Assembly: GCA_963682175.1 (NCBI GenBank)
Contig: OY821771.1
Location: 41,498,201-41,562,200 of the forward strand
Source: Triglochin maritima
Lineage: Eukaryota > Streptophyta > Magnoliopsida > Alismatales > Juncaginaceae
DNA: 64,000 nucleotides
Direction: 5' to 3'
Shown: piece by piece, positions 1-12,196 of the stretch
Layout of the letters: each line of letters opens with the position of its first letter
How positions within the stretch are numbered: position 1 is the stretch's first letter
Position numbers and translations under genes: made by a program
Notes under the pieces: model-generated
Seen by the model: only the letters and a program-made list of their open reading frames with translations
What the model was told of the DNA's origin: nothing
Database searches by the model: none

Positions 1-371
1 CCAACGAGACGTAATTGGGTCTCTTATAGTAGCATATGGTATTTTGTATTGGTAGTGCATACTTGTAAAACATTTAAATTCTCGCTTACAAGGTGTTTTT
101 GTTGTTAGGTAGTTGTGTCTTATAACAATACAAACTTTTATTACAATAAAATGGAATGAAACTACCTTATTATAAATAAAAGAAGACTTTTTCACTTTTT
201 TTTGGAATTGTTTGTTTGCATTAATAATAAAAGAGAGAGTTATGTATCCGCACCCATCAAGAGTCAAGAGTGTTGAATAATTAAGGCTTAATAAAGTTTT
301 AGCTTTTTACAATCATAGCATAACATTCATATTGAACACACGGCACAAAACATCGATATTGGATAATCCCT
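1..371. other. AT-rich intergenic DNA
   Basis: No coding region, RNA gene or clear repeat seen. It ends at the 5-bp flank (TCCCT) of the LTR that follows. Confidence 0.5.
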
Positions 372-759
372 TGTAACATCTTCAAACAACAGAAGAAATT
401 AAAATTTGAATAACACACAAACAACAAAGGATATTACCCAAACGAAGGAAACAGGTGCACCAACATATATAATATATATGTACATCAGAGTATTTCAAAA
501 GTGTGATTACATCAAAATGCTATACAACAAATACAGTAATCACCCGACCTCAAATGAGAGAAAACTGGATCTAGTAGCGGCACTCCTCTCCTCGGTCACC
601 ACCCCCTAATGTCGACCACGGTCTGAAAAGAAAACATGCAACAATGCCTGAGTTTCCATAAGGAAACCCCGTATGCCAAACTCTACAATGCATGAACTGG
701 AAAGCACCCTAGCATGCAATTCTACAAATAAGAAAAACATCACAACCAGGCTGGGCTCC

Positions 760-1200
760 AGGGCTCTTTCACCTAACCACCGCAACACACACTCGTCGTC
801 AAGCTGGACTCCAGGGTTTTTTCACTCAACCCAAGCTACCACGACACGACCAAGGGCTCCAGGCCTTTTTTCAGCCAACCCAAACGTCTAAGGGCTCCAA
901 GTCTTTTTCAGCCAACCCTTAACACGTGGTCCATGCTCAGGCTCCAGGGCTCTTTCACCCAACCTGAACGCACTACGGAGCTCCAGGGCTTTTTCACCCA
1001 ACCCCGCACAGCCTAGCTGGGCTCGAGGGCTCTTTCACCCAACCGCAACTCTCACACAGTTACGAGGCTCTATGGTTTTTTCACCCAACCACCGCAACAT
1101 CACATTTTCTAAGCTGAGCTCCAGGGCTTTTTCACCCAACCCAAGCTCTCGCACCGTTACGGGGCTCCATTGCTTTTTCACCCAACCACCGCAACACTCG
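760..1200. repeat. LTR-internal tandem repeat, about 40-55 bp units
   Basis: The phrase GGCTCCAGGGCTTTTTCACC recurs with small changes, each copy followed by a CAACC-type block and a variable spacer. The same array, with TCTAATTTCAACCAACC in place of TTTTTCACCCAACC, occupies the same position in the other subfamily A LTRs. Confidence 0.8.
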
Positions 1201-1299
1201 TGCCCACACGCACACTCGCCGGAAGAACATCGGCACCACAACTCGTCTCACACGGACGACCACAACAACCGCACCTCCGACGTGCAAAACTGGACACAA

Positions 1300-1990
1300 A
1301 CGGTCGACCGTACCAAAAGTCCCGATCGACCGAATCTCACAAATACAGGGCAATTGCTTCAACCAGCACTCCATCGGTCGACCAATCCCCACAAACAACA
1401 CTCGTTCGGTCGAACCAAAGTCAGGGCCCGGTCGACCGTTTAGAAGTTGCCTCCCAGGTTCAACGAACAAAAATACCAATCGGTCGAACGACAAAGGGGC
1501 CCCGTTCGACCGAAAGTCACCAGGGAAACAAATCCCTCACACACCACAACGAATCCGGTCGAACCCCGAGCACTCTCGGTCGAACGAATTCCACCACAGA
1601 ATTCCCCCAACTCAACCAACAAATTCGGTCGAACCCCCGAGCACTTTTGGTCGACCGAATTCCACCAGAGAATTCCCCCACGCTCCACATCAAGTCCGGT
1701 CGACCGAACCACCTTCGGTCGAAACCGACTACCAATCCAACTTAAGTCATCGGTCGGACAAGGTCACACAGGCGGTCAACCGTTTTTATGGTCAACGCCC
1801 CAACCGACCTACGACAGTGCACACGGTCGAACGACAAAGGGGGTATGTTCGACCGAAACCAACCAGGTTTGCCTCCTATGCACAACCGGTCGACCGCCCC
1901 AAGGGCATCGTTCGACCGATGCGAGGTAGAACCTGAATTCTCATAAAGAACGGTCGACCGTTTGCACCAACCGGTCGACCAATCAGACAG
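1300..1990. repeat. CGGTCGACCG palindrome array in LTR
   Basis: Many copies of the 10-bp palindrome CGGTCGACCG and one-base variants (CGGTCGAACG, CGTTCGACCG) are spread over about 700 bp at irregular spacing. Equivalent arrays occur in every Tekay-type LTR here. Confidence 0.85.
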
Positions 1991-2566
1991 TGAAATTTGC
2001 TGCATGTTTACTTGCGACAAGCTGGAAGGCCTACCGTTGACTTTAAAATACTCACACTACTAAAGTGAGCTACGACTACAAGTTTGACATACCGTGAAGG
2101 TTTGAAGAAACCTTCGAAGAACCCCGACGGCGCTTCCACGACACTTCTCCCAAAATCACGATCTGTCGACGAACCTCACGCTCGATCGACGATCACCTCT
2201 CCTCGACATCACGAGCACACCTCCACCTCCTTCACTCTCCACTCCAACCACGACCACTGAAAACGAGGTAGGTTGAGAGAGAGAGAAATCAAAACGAGCG
2301 GGAAGGATTAAGAACCCAACACTCACCTCCGCAAACAACCGACGCCGACCACCTCTCCACGCCGAAGATCTCCACTTCTCGCCGGAGCACACTGAGAGAG
2401 AGAGAAACGCGAGAGAGTGAGAGAGAGAGAGAATCCACCTACAAATATCTCCCTCCAATCCATCTCAATCCTTCATTCACCCCAAACGATCTCAGTCGTC
2501 CATCTCATCTCCTCCTAATCACCTCCTAAAACCACATTAAGGTACAATTAGGATTAGGATCTCACA

Positions 2567-3841
2567 TCCCCACTGCAAAACAACGAGCTAAAACAGAGGC
2601 CTAAGTATCGACCGGAGACGGAGAGCAAGGCATGCATGACTCCAGACTTCTTTCACTTTTCAAATTCGGTCAGCTTTAATATGAAGAATTCGGTAAATTA
2701 AAAATAATGATCTATGTTTGTGTTTGGCGGTTTAGGTCGAGTTGAATTGAAAGAAGATCCAAGTCCGACCCTAAATGTGAGTGCGTATCAGAAAAATTGA
2801 ACAAACTTCTTAATCATATATCTTCGGAAAGATCAGTACAAGAGCCCAAAGCATGAAAAAATCTACATTTTCTCTATTATGTACACTTACAAATATATTG
2901 GATTACGTGATTATCTCCGTATTACATGTGAATTTAGCTATAGAGTCACATCTTGATTTTGTTTCGGTCTTTTGTTTGACTCCCGCAAATGACAATTTAA
3001 CCTATTTTTACTTGTACGTGTACTAAATTCATAAGTATTAACTTGATTTTGATTATGTAGTTGACTATATATATATGTATAGTACAATGTAAATTTTAAA
3101 GGCGAAAGCAAAATCCTTGCTCACAATATGTTAAAGACTAGCGCAGTCTTATCTACCTGAATCACGCGAATATCTATCTACATCCATATCCTCGTATATA
3201 ATTTTAAAAATAAATGTCAATGTTTATTTTTTCCGGATGACGAAAAAGATATCCGTATCTCCAAGAAAAAAAACTCATTAAGACATGTACTTGCACGGTT
3301 GCATTTGCACCACAACCCATGTCCACAAATTTTCTGTTGTCCCATTCATGAAAACGCATGGAAATCCTTACTTAAAGAGGATGAAGAAGTAGAGGATAAT
3401 TGTAAATTATTGCTGACATTAGCATATAATAAGTAAATATAACCTTGAATAGATTATGTAGTCAACAAACTGACGGAGAAAACAGCTAAAAGATGTTTCA
3501 TTAAATTGGCATGAAGTTAAAGCTTCAACTCTGTTATTTGACTTACAAAGAAGCTCAATATATGATTAGAAGAACTGAAAATTCATTCCTGGTAACATAT
3601 CACCAAGCGCAAGAATTTTATTTCAAAAACATACTCTAAGGCTTACTCATCTCAAGTCTCCAACAGGAAATACAGTTACATTAGTCATTTACAAGCACTT
3701 GACTCAAACAGGCTACACAGTTAATTACTATCAGCATCTGATTTTTCTACAGAAACCCACATGACTCCCTACTATAATAATCTGAGCTCCCGTATGTAAG
3801 CCTCTGCAATGTCAGCTTTCGTTTGCACAAGTAGACTAAAT
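2567..3841. other. Intergenic DNA downstream of the Dof gene
   Basis: AT-rich, with no open frame resembling a known protein. The right part should hold the 3' UTR of the minus-strand Dof gene. A short TA run lies near 3066-3081. Nothing else recognised. Confidence 0.5.
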
Positions 3842-5034
3842 CTACATGTTCTCTTGGAATTTGATAGAGCGTGACATTGCAGCCGGATTAGCATGCGAAA
3901 CACGATGAATTGTCTCAATTGCGCGACCATTATAGTTTGTTTTTGGTCCAAAAGCATTGTGAAATCCACCAGCTTTCTGATTGTTAACACCGATTGTCGT
4001 CCATACGGAGCCCATCGAAGCTTCTATAGGATTGTGATCGATCCTCAATGTATTGGGAATCCAAACACATGTTCCATTACCCTTAATATGTTTCTTGGGA
4101 TTCTGACTTGTAAGAATGGCACTTTCTCTCGAATGCTTTCCTAATGGTGAAGAATTCGGCCTTGACTCCAACGACATCGGTGCAAACCAAAAGGGAGACA
4201 CAGTGTAATAGACCAGAGGTTTGGTAGAAGATAATGGATTTTGGAAGTCAAAGCATTCCAACTCTGGAGTTTCCAGCTTAAGTGAAGAATCAGAGAGGGT
4301 TGTTTGCCTGCAAGTAGGTAATGAATTCTTGTTCTTGCGACGCCCTGATCCAACCGGAACGTTCCTCATGGACCCTCCTGCTGTCCAATACCGTTGGCAC
4401 TTTTTGCAGAAATGTCGCCGCTGGTTGAAGTTATAGTTGTTGTAGTAACAGAACTTTGTGTCCAAACTGTCGCAACGAGGACATGGTAGAATCTTGTCTT
4501 GTTTTATCGGAGGTTCTGTCTGGGAATCGCACATATCCTTGTGTTCATCTTCTTCTACAACTTTTGTTTCTGCATTTTCCATTTCTGGTTCTGATGTATT
4601 TCGCTCGTTTTTCTCAACTTCTGAGGTTGATGTATTCTGAAACTAAAACATGTATTTCGAAAATCAGGACATCATGTTCATAAATCATGTTCAAACTCAA
4701 GTCCGGCAATTTAGTGACCATGACTTTAATTGGTGACTTGGTGGTGTTTTTAATATGACGATTCAGAGGCAATTTAGTGAAAAATACCAGCAAACAAAAA
4801 GAAAAAGTCAAAAACAACAAAAGCAATTAAACCACGTCTTTAGAACATACAAAACTCCCTGACAGACATGAGTCATGACCAAACAACATAAACAAAGGCA
4901 GACAGCTGAATTATTACCTTCTTTTCATCTTTCCCTCCACCGCCGCCTTCCGCAACGATCCGAGAGATATCGTCCCCAACCGGCGACGATATCGTTATAC
5001 CGAAAAGCTTAACCGATCCTCTAACATCAACCAT
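3842..5034 (-). CDS. Dof zinc-finger transcription factor, CDF-like
   Basis: Two exons: 5034-4918 (39 codons) and 4636-3842, with a 281-bp GT/AG intron, giving a protein of about 303 aa. Exon 1 encodes the short N-terminal CDF motif (KLFGITI, about residues 9-15). The Dof finger is C-X2-C-X21-C-X2-C at residues 91, 94, 116 and 119, followed by [20 protein letters not shown]. Two further CDF motifs follow: [18 protein letters not shown] in the second half and [16 protein letters not shown] at the C terminus. In known plants CDF proteins bind AAAG sites in the nucleus, repress CONSTANS/FT-type genes, and are degraded through FKF1-GIGANTEA. Membership is seen in the sequence; the photoperiod role is inferred from the family. 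Oddities are residue 112, Arg where the family usually has Pro before RHFC, and a length below most CDFs. The exon 1 ATG was chosen because the exon 2 Met alone would drop the N-terminal motif. Confidence 0.9.
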
Positions 5035-5230
5035 ACTCTATATGAGGGTAGTCTCTCTTTACTCTTTTGCTCTTAAGATTTTGTGTTCTAAATCCCAACA
5101 CTACCTAATCCAGTAGTTCTATAGAGTTTTCTCATCCTGTAGTTGCTGTGCCAAGTCAGCAAAGGAATAGCTCTCTGAGCCACAAGTTAGAAACTGGTGG
5201 AGCCCAGATGAGGCCAACTTCGATTCCCTT

Positions 5231-5248
5231 TTCTTCTTCTTCTTCTTC
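5231..5248. repeat. (TTC)6 microsatellite in the Dof upstream region
   Basis: Six TTC units (GAA on the gene strand) about 200 bp upstream of the Dof start codon, probably in the 5' leader or core promoter. A TTTTAAATAA stretch on the minus strand near 5270-5280 is a possible TATA-like element; this is weak. Confidence 0.6.
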
Positions 5249-5249
5249 T

Positions 5250-6607
5250 ACCTGCCATTAGTAGTGGCTCTTATTTAAAAGCCGCAAAAGGGACGAATCT
5301 AAGCCATGAACATTATTACTGTGGGCTGTATCTTGTTTTGGGATATAAATGCTTCGTGGCTTTTACCTTTTCTCGTACCTTTACCAAACACGTTTGTACT
5401 TTGCGTGGATACACCTTTTAATGTGTGGTGATATGGTGTGGATTCAACCTCGTATCTTATGTTTGTTTATTTTAGGAATTGTATGTAGGTTATAAACGGC
5501 GAAAGTAGGCAAAGAAGGATTAATCAACTAATCCTATGTTTTTTTTTACTCGAACTTTATAACTACTGACACACAAGATTAAAAATGTATGAAAAGGTAG
5601 ACAAGTATAGGTTTGAGATAGTCCACCTTCTTATCCTTCACTCAAAGATTTTATGTTCAAATCTTCGTCTTTATTCTCTTAAAGTCCATGTGTATTTACA
5701 TTCGTTAAATAATTAAAAACGCTAGAAAGAATCTACAAAAAAAAGGTTCTTTTTTTCTCTAAAGTAATTTCAATTGGATTATATGTTAGGTGGGCTTGGA
5801 CTTTAGCTACTGGGCTCCAAATAGTAATACAAGATATTACAAGACAATCATTTTGATTGAAAGCTGAGAGAGTGAAAGCAGAAGGTATCATTTGTATCTA
5901 AGAGTTCTATAACATAAACCACAAGGTCGTCACCAACATATATTTATGTTTACACTTCTAAAAAACATTGTGTAGTTATGGGATTGAAACAAATAAAATT
6001 GAAAAATTGACACCGTAGGACAAAAACAAATCCAAAACTATTAAACCATGCAAACGTGTAAGATGCGTGGTAAACAAAACGTCGGTGAGACATTCCTCAA
6101 TCAAGTTTAGATGGGTTGAGCGCATGCTGGACCAATACGTCCAACACCAAGGTTCCCAAAATTCATCCATAACACCCAGCATCTTTACTTGATCAATCAT
6201 GAACTTAGGCAGGGTTCATTTGTCATCGTTGGTTAATTAGAATCATCTGGTCAAGTTTGCTCTCAGTCTCTCACTATAAGTGGGTTTTACACTTTTACTG
6301 TATAACCTTGTTAAGAGGGTGTGTGTATTACAAAGCTCCCTGAAATCCATTGATCTAGTAATTATCGGTGAACTAAGATGGGTAGCTAAAAGTTTCTGAA
6401 AATCATGACATCAATTGAATATAATGTGTATTTAATTATTAATCCGTACGTCAAATTCATAATGACATCCGTAACCATGTCTCTCACTTCTCTCTTCCAA
6501 ATCAACTTTTTTACTCTTCCATGTCAGTTTTTTCTCTCCTAACTCATTTTTTTCTCTTTCCTACACTATTCAACTTTTAACCATAACCCACCTCTCTCCT
6601 CCACATC
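5250..6607. other. Upstream and intergenic DNA between the Dof gene and the hAT element
   Basis: It should contain the Dof promoter. It is AT-rich with short runs only. No gene, RNA or complete mobile element recognised. Confidence 0.5.
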
Positions 6608-6615
6608 ATTTCGGG

Positions 6616-7991
6616 TAGGGGTGCACACGGGTCAGGTTGGTAGGTGTTTCGGGTTGGGTTGGGTTAGAAATTTCTGAAACCCGAATTTTCAGGTCGGGTT
6701 CGGGTTGTAGGGGTCTGGTTGACCCAACCCGACCTGAACCCACTAAATCCCCTCTCTAATTCGCTGAATACCCGAATACCCATTAAACCCACCTAAATAC
6801 ACGAACCACCTCAACCCGAATACCCATTTCGTCCCCCCGACTGTTCCCGACGAAATCCCCAAAGCAAATCCCCAAACCAAATCCCTCCCGTCTCCGTTTC
6901 ATCTTCTTCCTCTCCCTCCCGCCTCACTCCATCCCTTCATCACCAACCAGTTCATCTCCAAATGCGCCCAACTCCGCCACATCCCTTCCGCCATCTCCGC
7001 CTTCAACCTCACTCCCAACCCCAACACCTTCATCTTCAACGCCTTCCTCGCCTGCTCCCTCCCTTACCAGACCCTCCGTTACTACCTCCCCATGAGGCGG
7101 ACCCACGTCCCACCCACTGCCTACACCTTCTCGGTCGTCCTCGCCGCGTGCGGGAAGGAGGGGGCGGTGGCGTTCAGGGTCGGGGTGCATGGGGAGGTTT
7201 GGAAGAGGGGGGTTAAGGGGGATGTGTTTGTGGGTACGGGGTTGGTGGAGTTTTACGGGAGGGTGGGGCGAGTTTGGGATGCGGAGAAGGTGTTTGGGGA
7301 AATGGATGTGAGGGATGAGTTCTGTTGGACGGCAATGGTGGGGGTGTTTGCGAGGGTTGGGGAAATGGAAAGTGCGTGGAGGGTGTTTGAGGAAATGCAT
7401 GAAAGAGGTGTCGCGGCGTGGAATGCGATGATCGGGGGGTTCTTGAGGGTGGGGGATGTGGGGAAAGCTAGAAGTTTGTTTGAGGTTATGCCTGTGAGGG
7501 ATAAAGTTTCGTGGACGGCGATGATATCGGGGTATGTTGGGAATATGATGTTTAGGGAGGCGGTTGAGACTTTTGTTGGGATGAGGGCTGCGGATGTGGT
7601 GCCGGATGAGGTGACGATGTCGGCCGTGGTTTCGGCTTGTGCTCATCTTGGGTCTTTATTGCTTGCTGATTTTGAAGTTGTATTCATTTAACTTTTAAGG
7701 TGTGTTTGAAGTTACGTAGTTGTTTCACTTGCTTGTTTGATTTTAATTTAGGATTGAAATCAATTTATATAAGTTATGATTGAATGGTTGAGGTTTTTGG
7801 AATATATTTATCATTTTTATTGCCTACATTTCAGGAATCATTTAGCACTTAGTGTGCAAATATTTCATGCTAAATTTTCGGGTTCAACCCGACCCGACCC
7901 AATCCAAAAATTTCGGGTCGGGTTGGGTTCAACCCGAACCGGTTCGGGTTGGGTCGGGTTTCAGCCCCAACCCGACCCGTGTGCACCCTTA
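6616..7991. mobile_element. Non-autonomous hAT-type element carrying a PPR fragment
   Basis: Left end TAGGGGTGCACACGGGT; the right end read on the other strand is TAAGGGTGCACACGGGT, giving terminal inverted repeats that differ at one base over 17. Both sides carry the same 8-bp duplication ATTTCGGG (6608-6615 and 7992-7999), as expected for hAT transposition. Subterminal regions are packed with CGGGTTGGGTT-type motifs in both orientations. No transposase frame is visible; the 1.38-kb interior is mostly a GC-rich PPR gene fragment. Confidence 0.85.
6783..7691 (+). pseudogene. Captured PPR gene fragment, PLS type
   Basis: One open frame runs through this segment and encodes about four pentatricopeptide repeats of the P-L-S kind, with phrases such as WNAMIGGFLRVGDVGKARSL, WTAMISGYVGN and PDEVTMSAVVSACAHLGSL. 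PPR proteins bind organellar RNA for editing, splicing or stability. The similarity stops after HLGSL and the frame then runs into unrelated sequence to a stop at 7689-7691, so the C-terminal E/DYW region is missing. No convincing start codon lies upstream; the first Met is internal at 7092, and the upstream frame opens into the transposon's subterminal repeats. High GC against AT-rich surroundings fits capture from elsewhere. I infer a non-functional fragment, although the frame itself has no internal stop. Confidence 0.75.
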
Positions 7992-7999
7992 ATTTCGGG

Positions 8000-9400
8000 G
8001 TACATTTTGGAAAAAAATTAATTTTTTTAAAAGATACTAAAAAATCAAAACAATTATAAAACATATTTTCAAAAAAATAAAAATAAAAAAAATCAAACAA
8101 AAAATAAAAAAAATTAAAACGAAAAAAACGAAATAATAATAATAAAATCAGACAACCCCAACGATCAGGTCGTGGGGCACGACCACCCCGTTACTGATAC
8201 AGTGATGCTCTTAAAAGTCATTTTGTATACTTGGGCGAGTGACTTTATGGTTCACCAACAACTTACCGATCATATAATCCCAGAACCTACTTTGCTTGTT
8301 TGGGAACACGTTAAAACCTTAATACCCATTTGTTTATTCCTCTTTTTTCTCTTTATGTTTGTAGCACAGATTCACTCTTTTAATTTTTGCTTATTCGAAC
8401 TTCAATTCTTTACATATTCGAACACCATGTCCTTTTATATTCTGTTGGTTGAAAACGACACCCGAAATTGGTGCAAAACCATGGGTCGGATTTGGGTCCT
8501 TTAATGATTTGAATATTTGGATGTTTAACTTAAATTAAAAGGCATTTATGATATTATAGTGTTGGATTATTGAGTTTTGGCTAGACTCATGAATAACTCA
8601 ATTGAAGAAATCCAATGTTGAGATGAAGATGAGAACTATTGCCCCATGTGCCATGTGCTCACCTCGATTTTAGTCTCACATTGGTGAATCTAACAAATTG
8701 ACCATTTATAGGTGAAGGATGTTGAATCTAACAAGTTAAAGGATGTTGATAAACATCTTATTCACTTGACCATTTATAGGTGGAAAAAGAGGATGAAAGA
8801 ATTCTCCACACGCGCAGTGTGGCGTGGCGAGGCGAGGTGAGGGGGTTTTGGGGGAAATTAGAGGTTTTAGCCTCGTGGTGATGAGTGTATTTAATTTTTA
8901 GACCTCGTGTTAATTTCTTTTTGCAATTAAGTCCTTGACGGTTACAAAATTAAATACATATATATATCACAGTCGGTTTCCTCCTGTACACACGTTCTAT
9001 TCTCATCCTCTTTCTACGAAAATCGTCCCTCTCCGACGATTTTAGGTCTCTGAATCCAGAGTTCTTCTGCGAAACAAAATAATATTTTTGGACTAAATTG
9101 AAGCAAAATTATTATTTTTGGAGGTAAATTGTTAGTTTTTATAGTTTATGATGCAAAGTGCAAACTGCGGTTTAACTTTTATTTGGTCAGATCACGGTGA
9201 GACTGACCAATTTTTCCCCCGGTCTAACCCGGTTCAATCGGGTCTGATAAGGACTTCGGTATTTTTAGTCGACCAGTCAACTTTCGATTTTCAGTTCGAT
9301 CTGTTCGTCGCTTCCGTTTGATTTTTAAAAAGAGAGACGCTATCACGAAAATCAAAACCTATTTTCAGATGTCGATAACCGATTAAATAAAATCAAATAC
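8000..9400. other. Intergenic DNA with repeat debris
   Basis: A-rich low-complexity sequence at about 8020-8145. A 16-bp direct repeat (TGACCATTTATAGGTG) lies at 8699-8714 and 8767-8782. At about 9150-9330 the sequence has GGTTCAATCGGGTCTGA-like phrases that resemble transposon subterminal repeats. No gene is supported. The last exon expected for the CSLA copy that ends at 9401 is not found here. Confidence 0.45.
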
Positions 9401-11025
9401 CTGTCCCAGAATTTTGTTTTAGGCTTCTTGGTTTCCTCGATTGCTATCTTGATCTCGTTTGCACCGTCAAGATTGTTCTTAGGATGTTCTTTTTCCGAGT
9501 CAATAAGCTTGGACTTGAGGGTATCTCCTAATTTCTCGGTCACCACCCACTCGTTCACTCTTCCAATTTCCAACAAACCGATAATGGCTGCTTTGAGTCG
9601 GTGCAACGACATCACGTTCTCAAAAAGAACCCAAACTGCAAGGCCAAAACAAAACAAAAGAATATTATAGAAGCGATGCACAATGTTTTAATGTAGTAGT
9701 AGTTAGTACGATATGAGATACAATTTTGTTCGCGTACGTTGGTTTTCCCACAGATTTGCAGAGGGTGATGACAAGAGGAACATAAGCCACACCCCAAAGT
9801 GGAATTTCAATCTCAGGAATCCAAACAGATGTTGGAATAACAACACAGTAGAAGATGAATGTAATGGTCTGAGCCACAACCTTGCCAATAAAGAAGAAGC
9901 TAAAGATGACATAGAATCTCTTCCATATAGAAACTTCCTGTGATGTATTAGTGTAGGAAATTGAGGGTTAGACATGGAAAATTAACTTTAATTTTTTTAG
10001 AAAAAATTGTAAGGGAAGAGTTGACCTTATTTGTTATGATCTCCAATGCCATTTTCTTGAACAAGTTTGCAGGACCACAAGACCATCTATGTTGTTGGAA
10101 TCTGTAAGCTTTGAAGGTACTGGGCAATTCACTTTTTACCTATCATCGTAACAGATAAACTTTCCTTCATTAAAAAGTTTTGGAAAATTGTCAGGAGTTA
10201 AATGATTTTGAGTCATCCCACTGAACACTAATTTTGAGATGGAAGCCCACATTTTTTAATGTATGTAATTTATCAAAGTGTTGACTTCATTGTACATGAT
10301 TTAAGAATGCATCATTTAGATCGACAATTCTTGATTTGAACCACATCTCTCAAACTCTTAGTAAGTTTTTTGTTGCGGATTGACAGGAAATCACATGTAA
10401 GATACAAGGGACTCACCTTTATGTCTCCAACATAAACGAACTTCCAACCTTGTAAACCAGCTCTAACTGCTAAATCCATATCTTCCACAGTTGTTCTGTC
10501 ATTCCACCCTCCAGCTTCATCAATGGCTGAAATTCGCCAAACCCCCGCAGTTCCTGCGAACCAATCAACATTTTTAGCTACTTCAATATTGATTTGCATG
10601 AATATTGTAACATCCTCAAAGCAGCGGAAAATTTAAAATTTTAAACACTCAATCAACAGAGAATATTACGAAATAAAAGAACACAGGTGCACCGACATAT
10701 AATATATATATATATATATGAACATCAGAATATACAAAAGTTGTGATTACATCAAAAGCATATACAAAGGAAACAGTAATCACACGACCTCAAATGAGAG
10801 AAAGCTGGATCCGGTAGCGGTGCTCCTCTCCTCGGTCACCACCCCCTAATGCCGATCACGGTCTGAAAGTAAACATGCAACAATGTCTGAGTTTCCAGAA
10901 GGAAACCCCGTATGCCAAACTCTAAATGTACGAAATAAAAGCATCCTAGCATGGAATTCTACTCAACAAGAAAAGCATCTCAACACGCCCAACACCAGGG
11001 CACACTACTGGTACGGGGCTCCAGG

Positions 11026-11430
11026 TCTAATCTCAACCAACCACCGCACCCACCACAGTCACGGGGCTCCAGGTCTAATCTCAACCAACCGTCGTGACAC
11101 ACTCGTCGCCAAGCTGGGCTCCAGGTCTAATATCAACCAACCACAGCTACCACGACACGACCAAGGGCTCCAGGTCTAATTTCAACCAACCCAAACGTAT
11201 AAGGGCTCCAGGTCTATTTTCAACCAACCCTTACACGCGGTCCTTGCTCAGGCTCCAAATCTAATTTCAACCAACCCGAACGCACTACGGAGCTCCAGGC
11301 CTAATTTCAACCAACTCCGTACAGACTAGCTGGGCTCCAGGTCTATTTTCAACCAACCGCAGCTCTCACACGGTTACGGGGCTCCAGGTCTAATTTCAAT
11401 CAACCACCGCAACCCTCGTGCACCTAGCAC
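11026..11430. repeat. Tandem array of nine GGCTCCAGGTCTAATTTCAA-type units
   Basis: Nine units of about 38-55 bp, each beginning GGGCTCCAGGTCTA and continuing TTTCAACCAACC before a variable spacer. The spacers correspond one-to-one with those in the LTRs at 372 and 43926, so the array is inherited with the LTR and not newly expanded. Confidence 0.8.
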
Positions 11431-11517
11431 ACTTGCCGGAAGAACATCGACACCACAACTCGCCCCACACCGGCAACCACGACCATAGCACCTCCATAGT
11501 GCAAAACAGGACACAAA

Positions 11518-12196
11518 CGGTCGACCGAACCAAAAGTCCCGGTCGACCGAATCAAGCAAATACAGGGCAATCCACTTCGACCGGCACTCCATCGGTCGAC
11601 CGACTCCCAACACCACATTCGTTCGGTCGAACCCAAATCAAGGGACGGTCGACCGTTTAGATGGTCAACTCCCGGTTCAACGAACAAAACGACCAATCGG
11701 TCGACCGACAAAGGGGTCTCGGTCGACCGAAAGTCACCAGGGAACAAATCCCACAACACCACAACGAATTCGGTCGAACGCCGAGCACATCTCGGTCGAC
11801 CGAATCAGTCCAGGGAATAATCCCTCACTCGCGTCCTGAAACCGGTCGAACGCCGAGACCTCCTCGGTCGATCGATTTCAGCCAGAGCGTTCTCACGCTC
11901 AACACGCAGGTCCGGTCGACCGAACCCACATTCGGTCGAACCGACCACAAGGTCCACTTAAGTCACGATCGGACGAGATCAAAGGGCGGTCGACCGTTTA
12001 GATAGTCTACGCCCCCAACCGACTTAAGACAATGCACACGGTCGACCGGCAAAGGGGACCCGGTCGACCGAATCTCTCCAGACTTGCCTTCTATGCACAA
12101 TCGGTCGACCGCCCCACATGCATCGTTCGACCGATTTGAGGCAGAGCCCGAATTCTCTTCACGAACGGTCGACCGTTTGCACCAAACGGTCGACCG
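11518..12196. repeat. Array of about 14 exact CGGTCGACCG palindromes
   Basis: By eye, 14 exact copies of CGGTCGACCG occur here, with extra one-base variants between them. Flanks are of two recurring kinds (GTTTAGATGGTC and GAAAGTCACCAGGG-like), so the array is not a simple tandem repeat. Confidence 0.85.

Larger units (their letters stand above)
372..2566 (-). mobile_element. Solo LTR, Tekay-type chromovirus, subfamily A
   Basis: The segment begins TGTAACATC and ends CTCACA, so it has the TG...CA ends of an LTR. It aligns along its whole length with the LTRs at 10606-12867, 43926-46266 and (inverted) 49055-51137. No internal retrotransposon sequence adjoins either end, so it is a solo LTR left by LTR-LTR recombination. 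Flanks are TCCCT before and TCCCC after, a 5-bp target-site duplication with one mismatch. Orientation is reverse, because related elements in this window code on the minus strand with their LTRs reading this way. It contains a tandem array at about 760-1200 and a palindrome array at about 1300-1990. Confidence 0.85.

Noticed and set aside
4456..4683. Plus-strand frames over the Dof exon 2 start
   Set aside because: Antisense to the Dof coding exon with no recognisable domain.
6924..7646. 240-aa frame on the minus strand, His/Pro rich then Gly/Val rich
   Set aside because: Antisense to the PPR fragment. Its composition follows from GC-rich codons of that fragment and matches no family.
11518..12196. 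Regular short repeats suggesting a CRISPR-like array
   Set aside because: Spacing is irregular, repeat units are only 10 bp and palindromic, and they lie inside retrotransposon LTRs of a plant genome.
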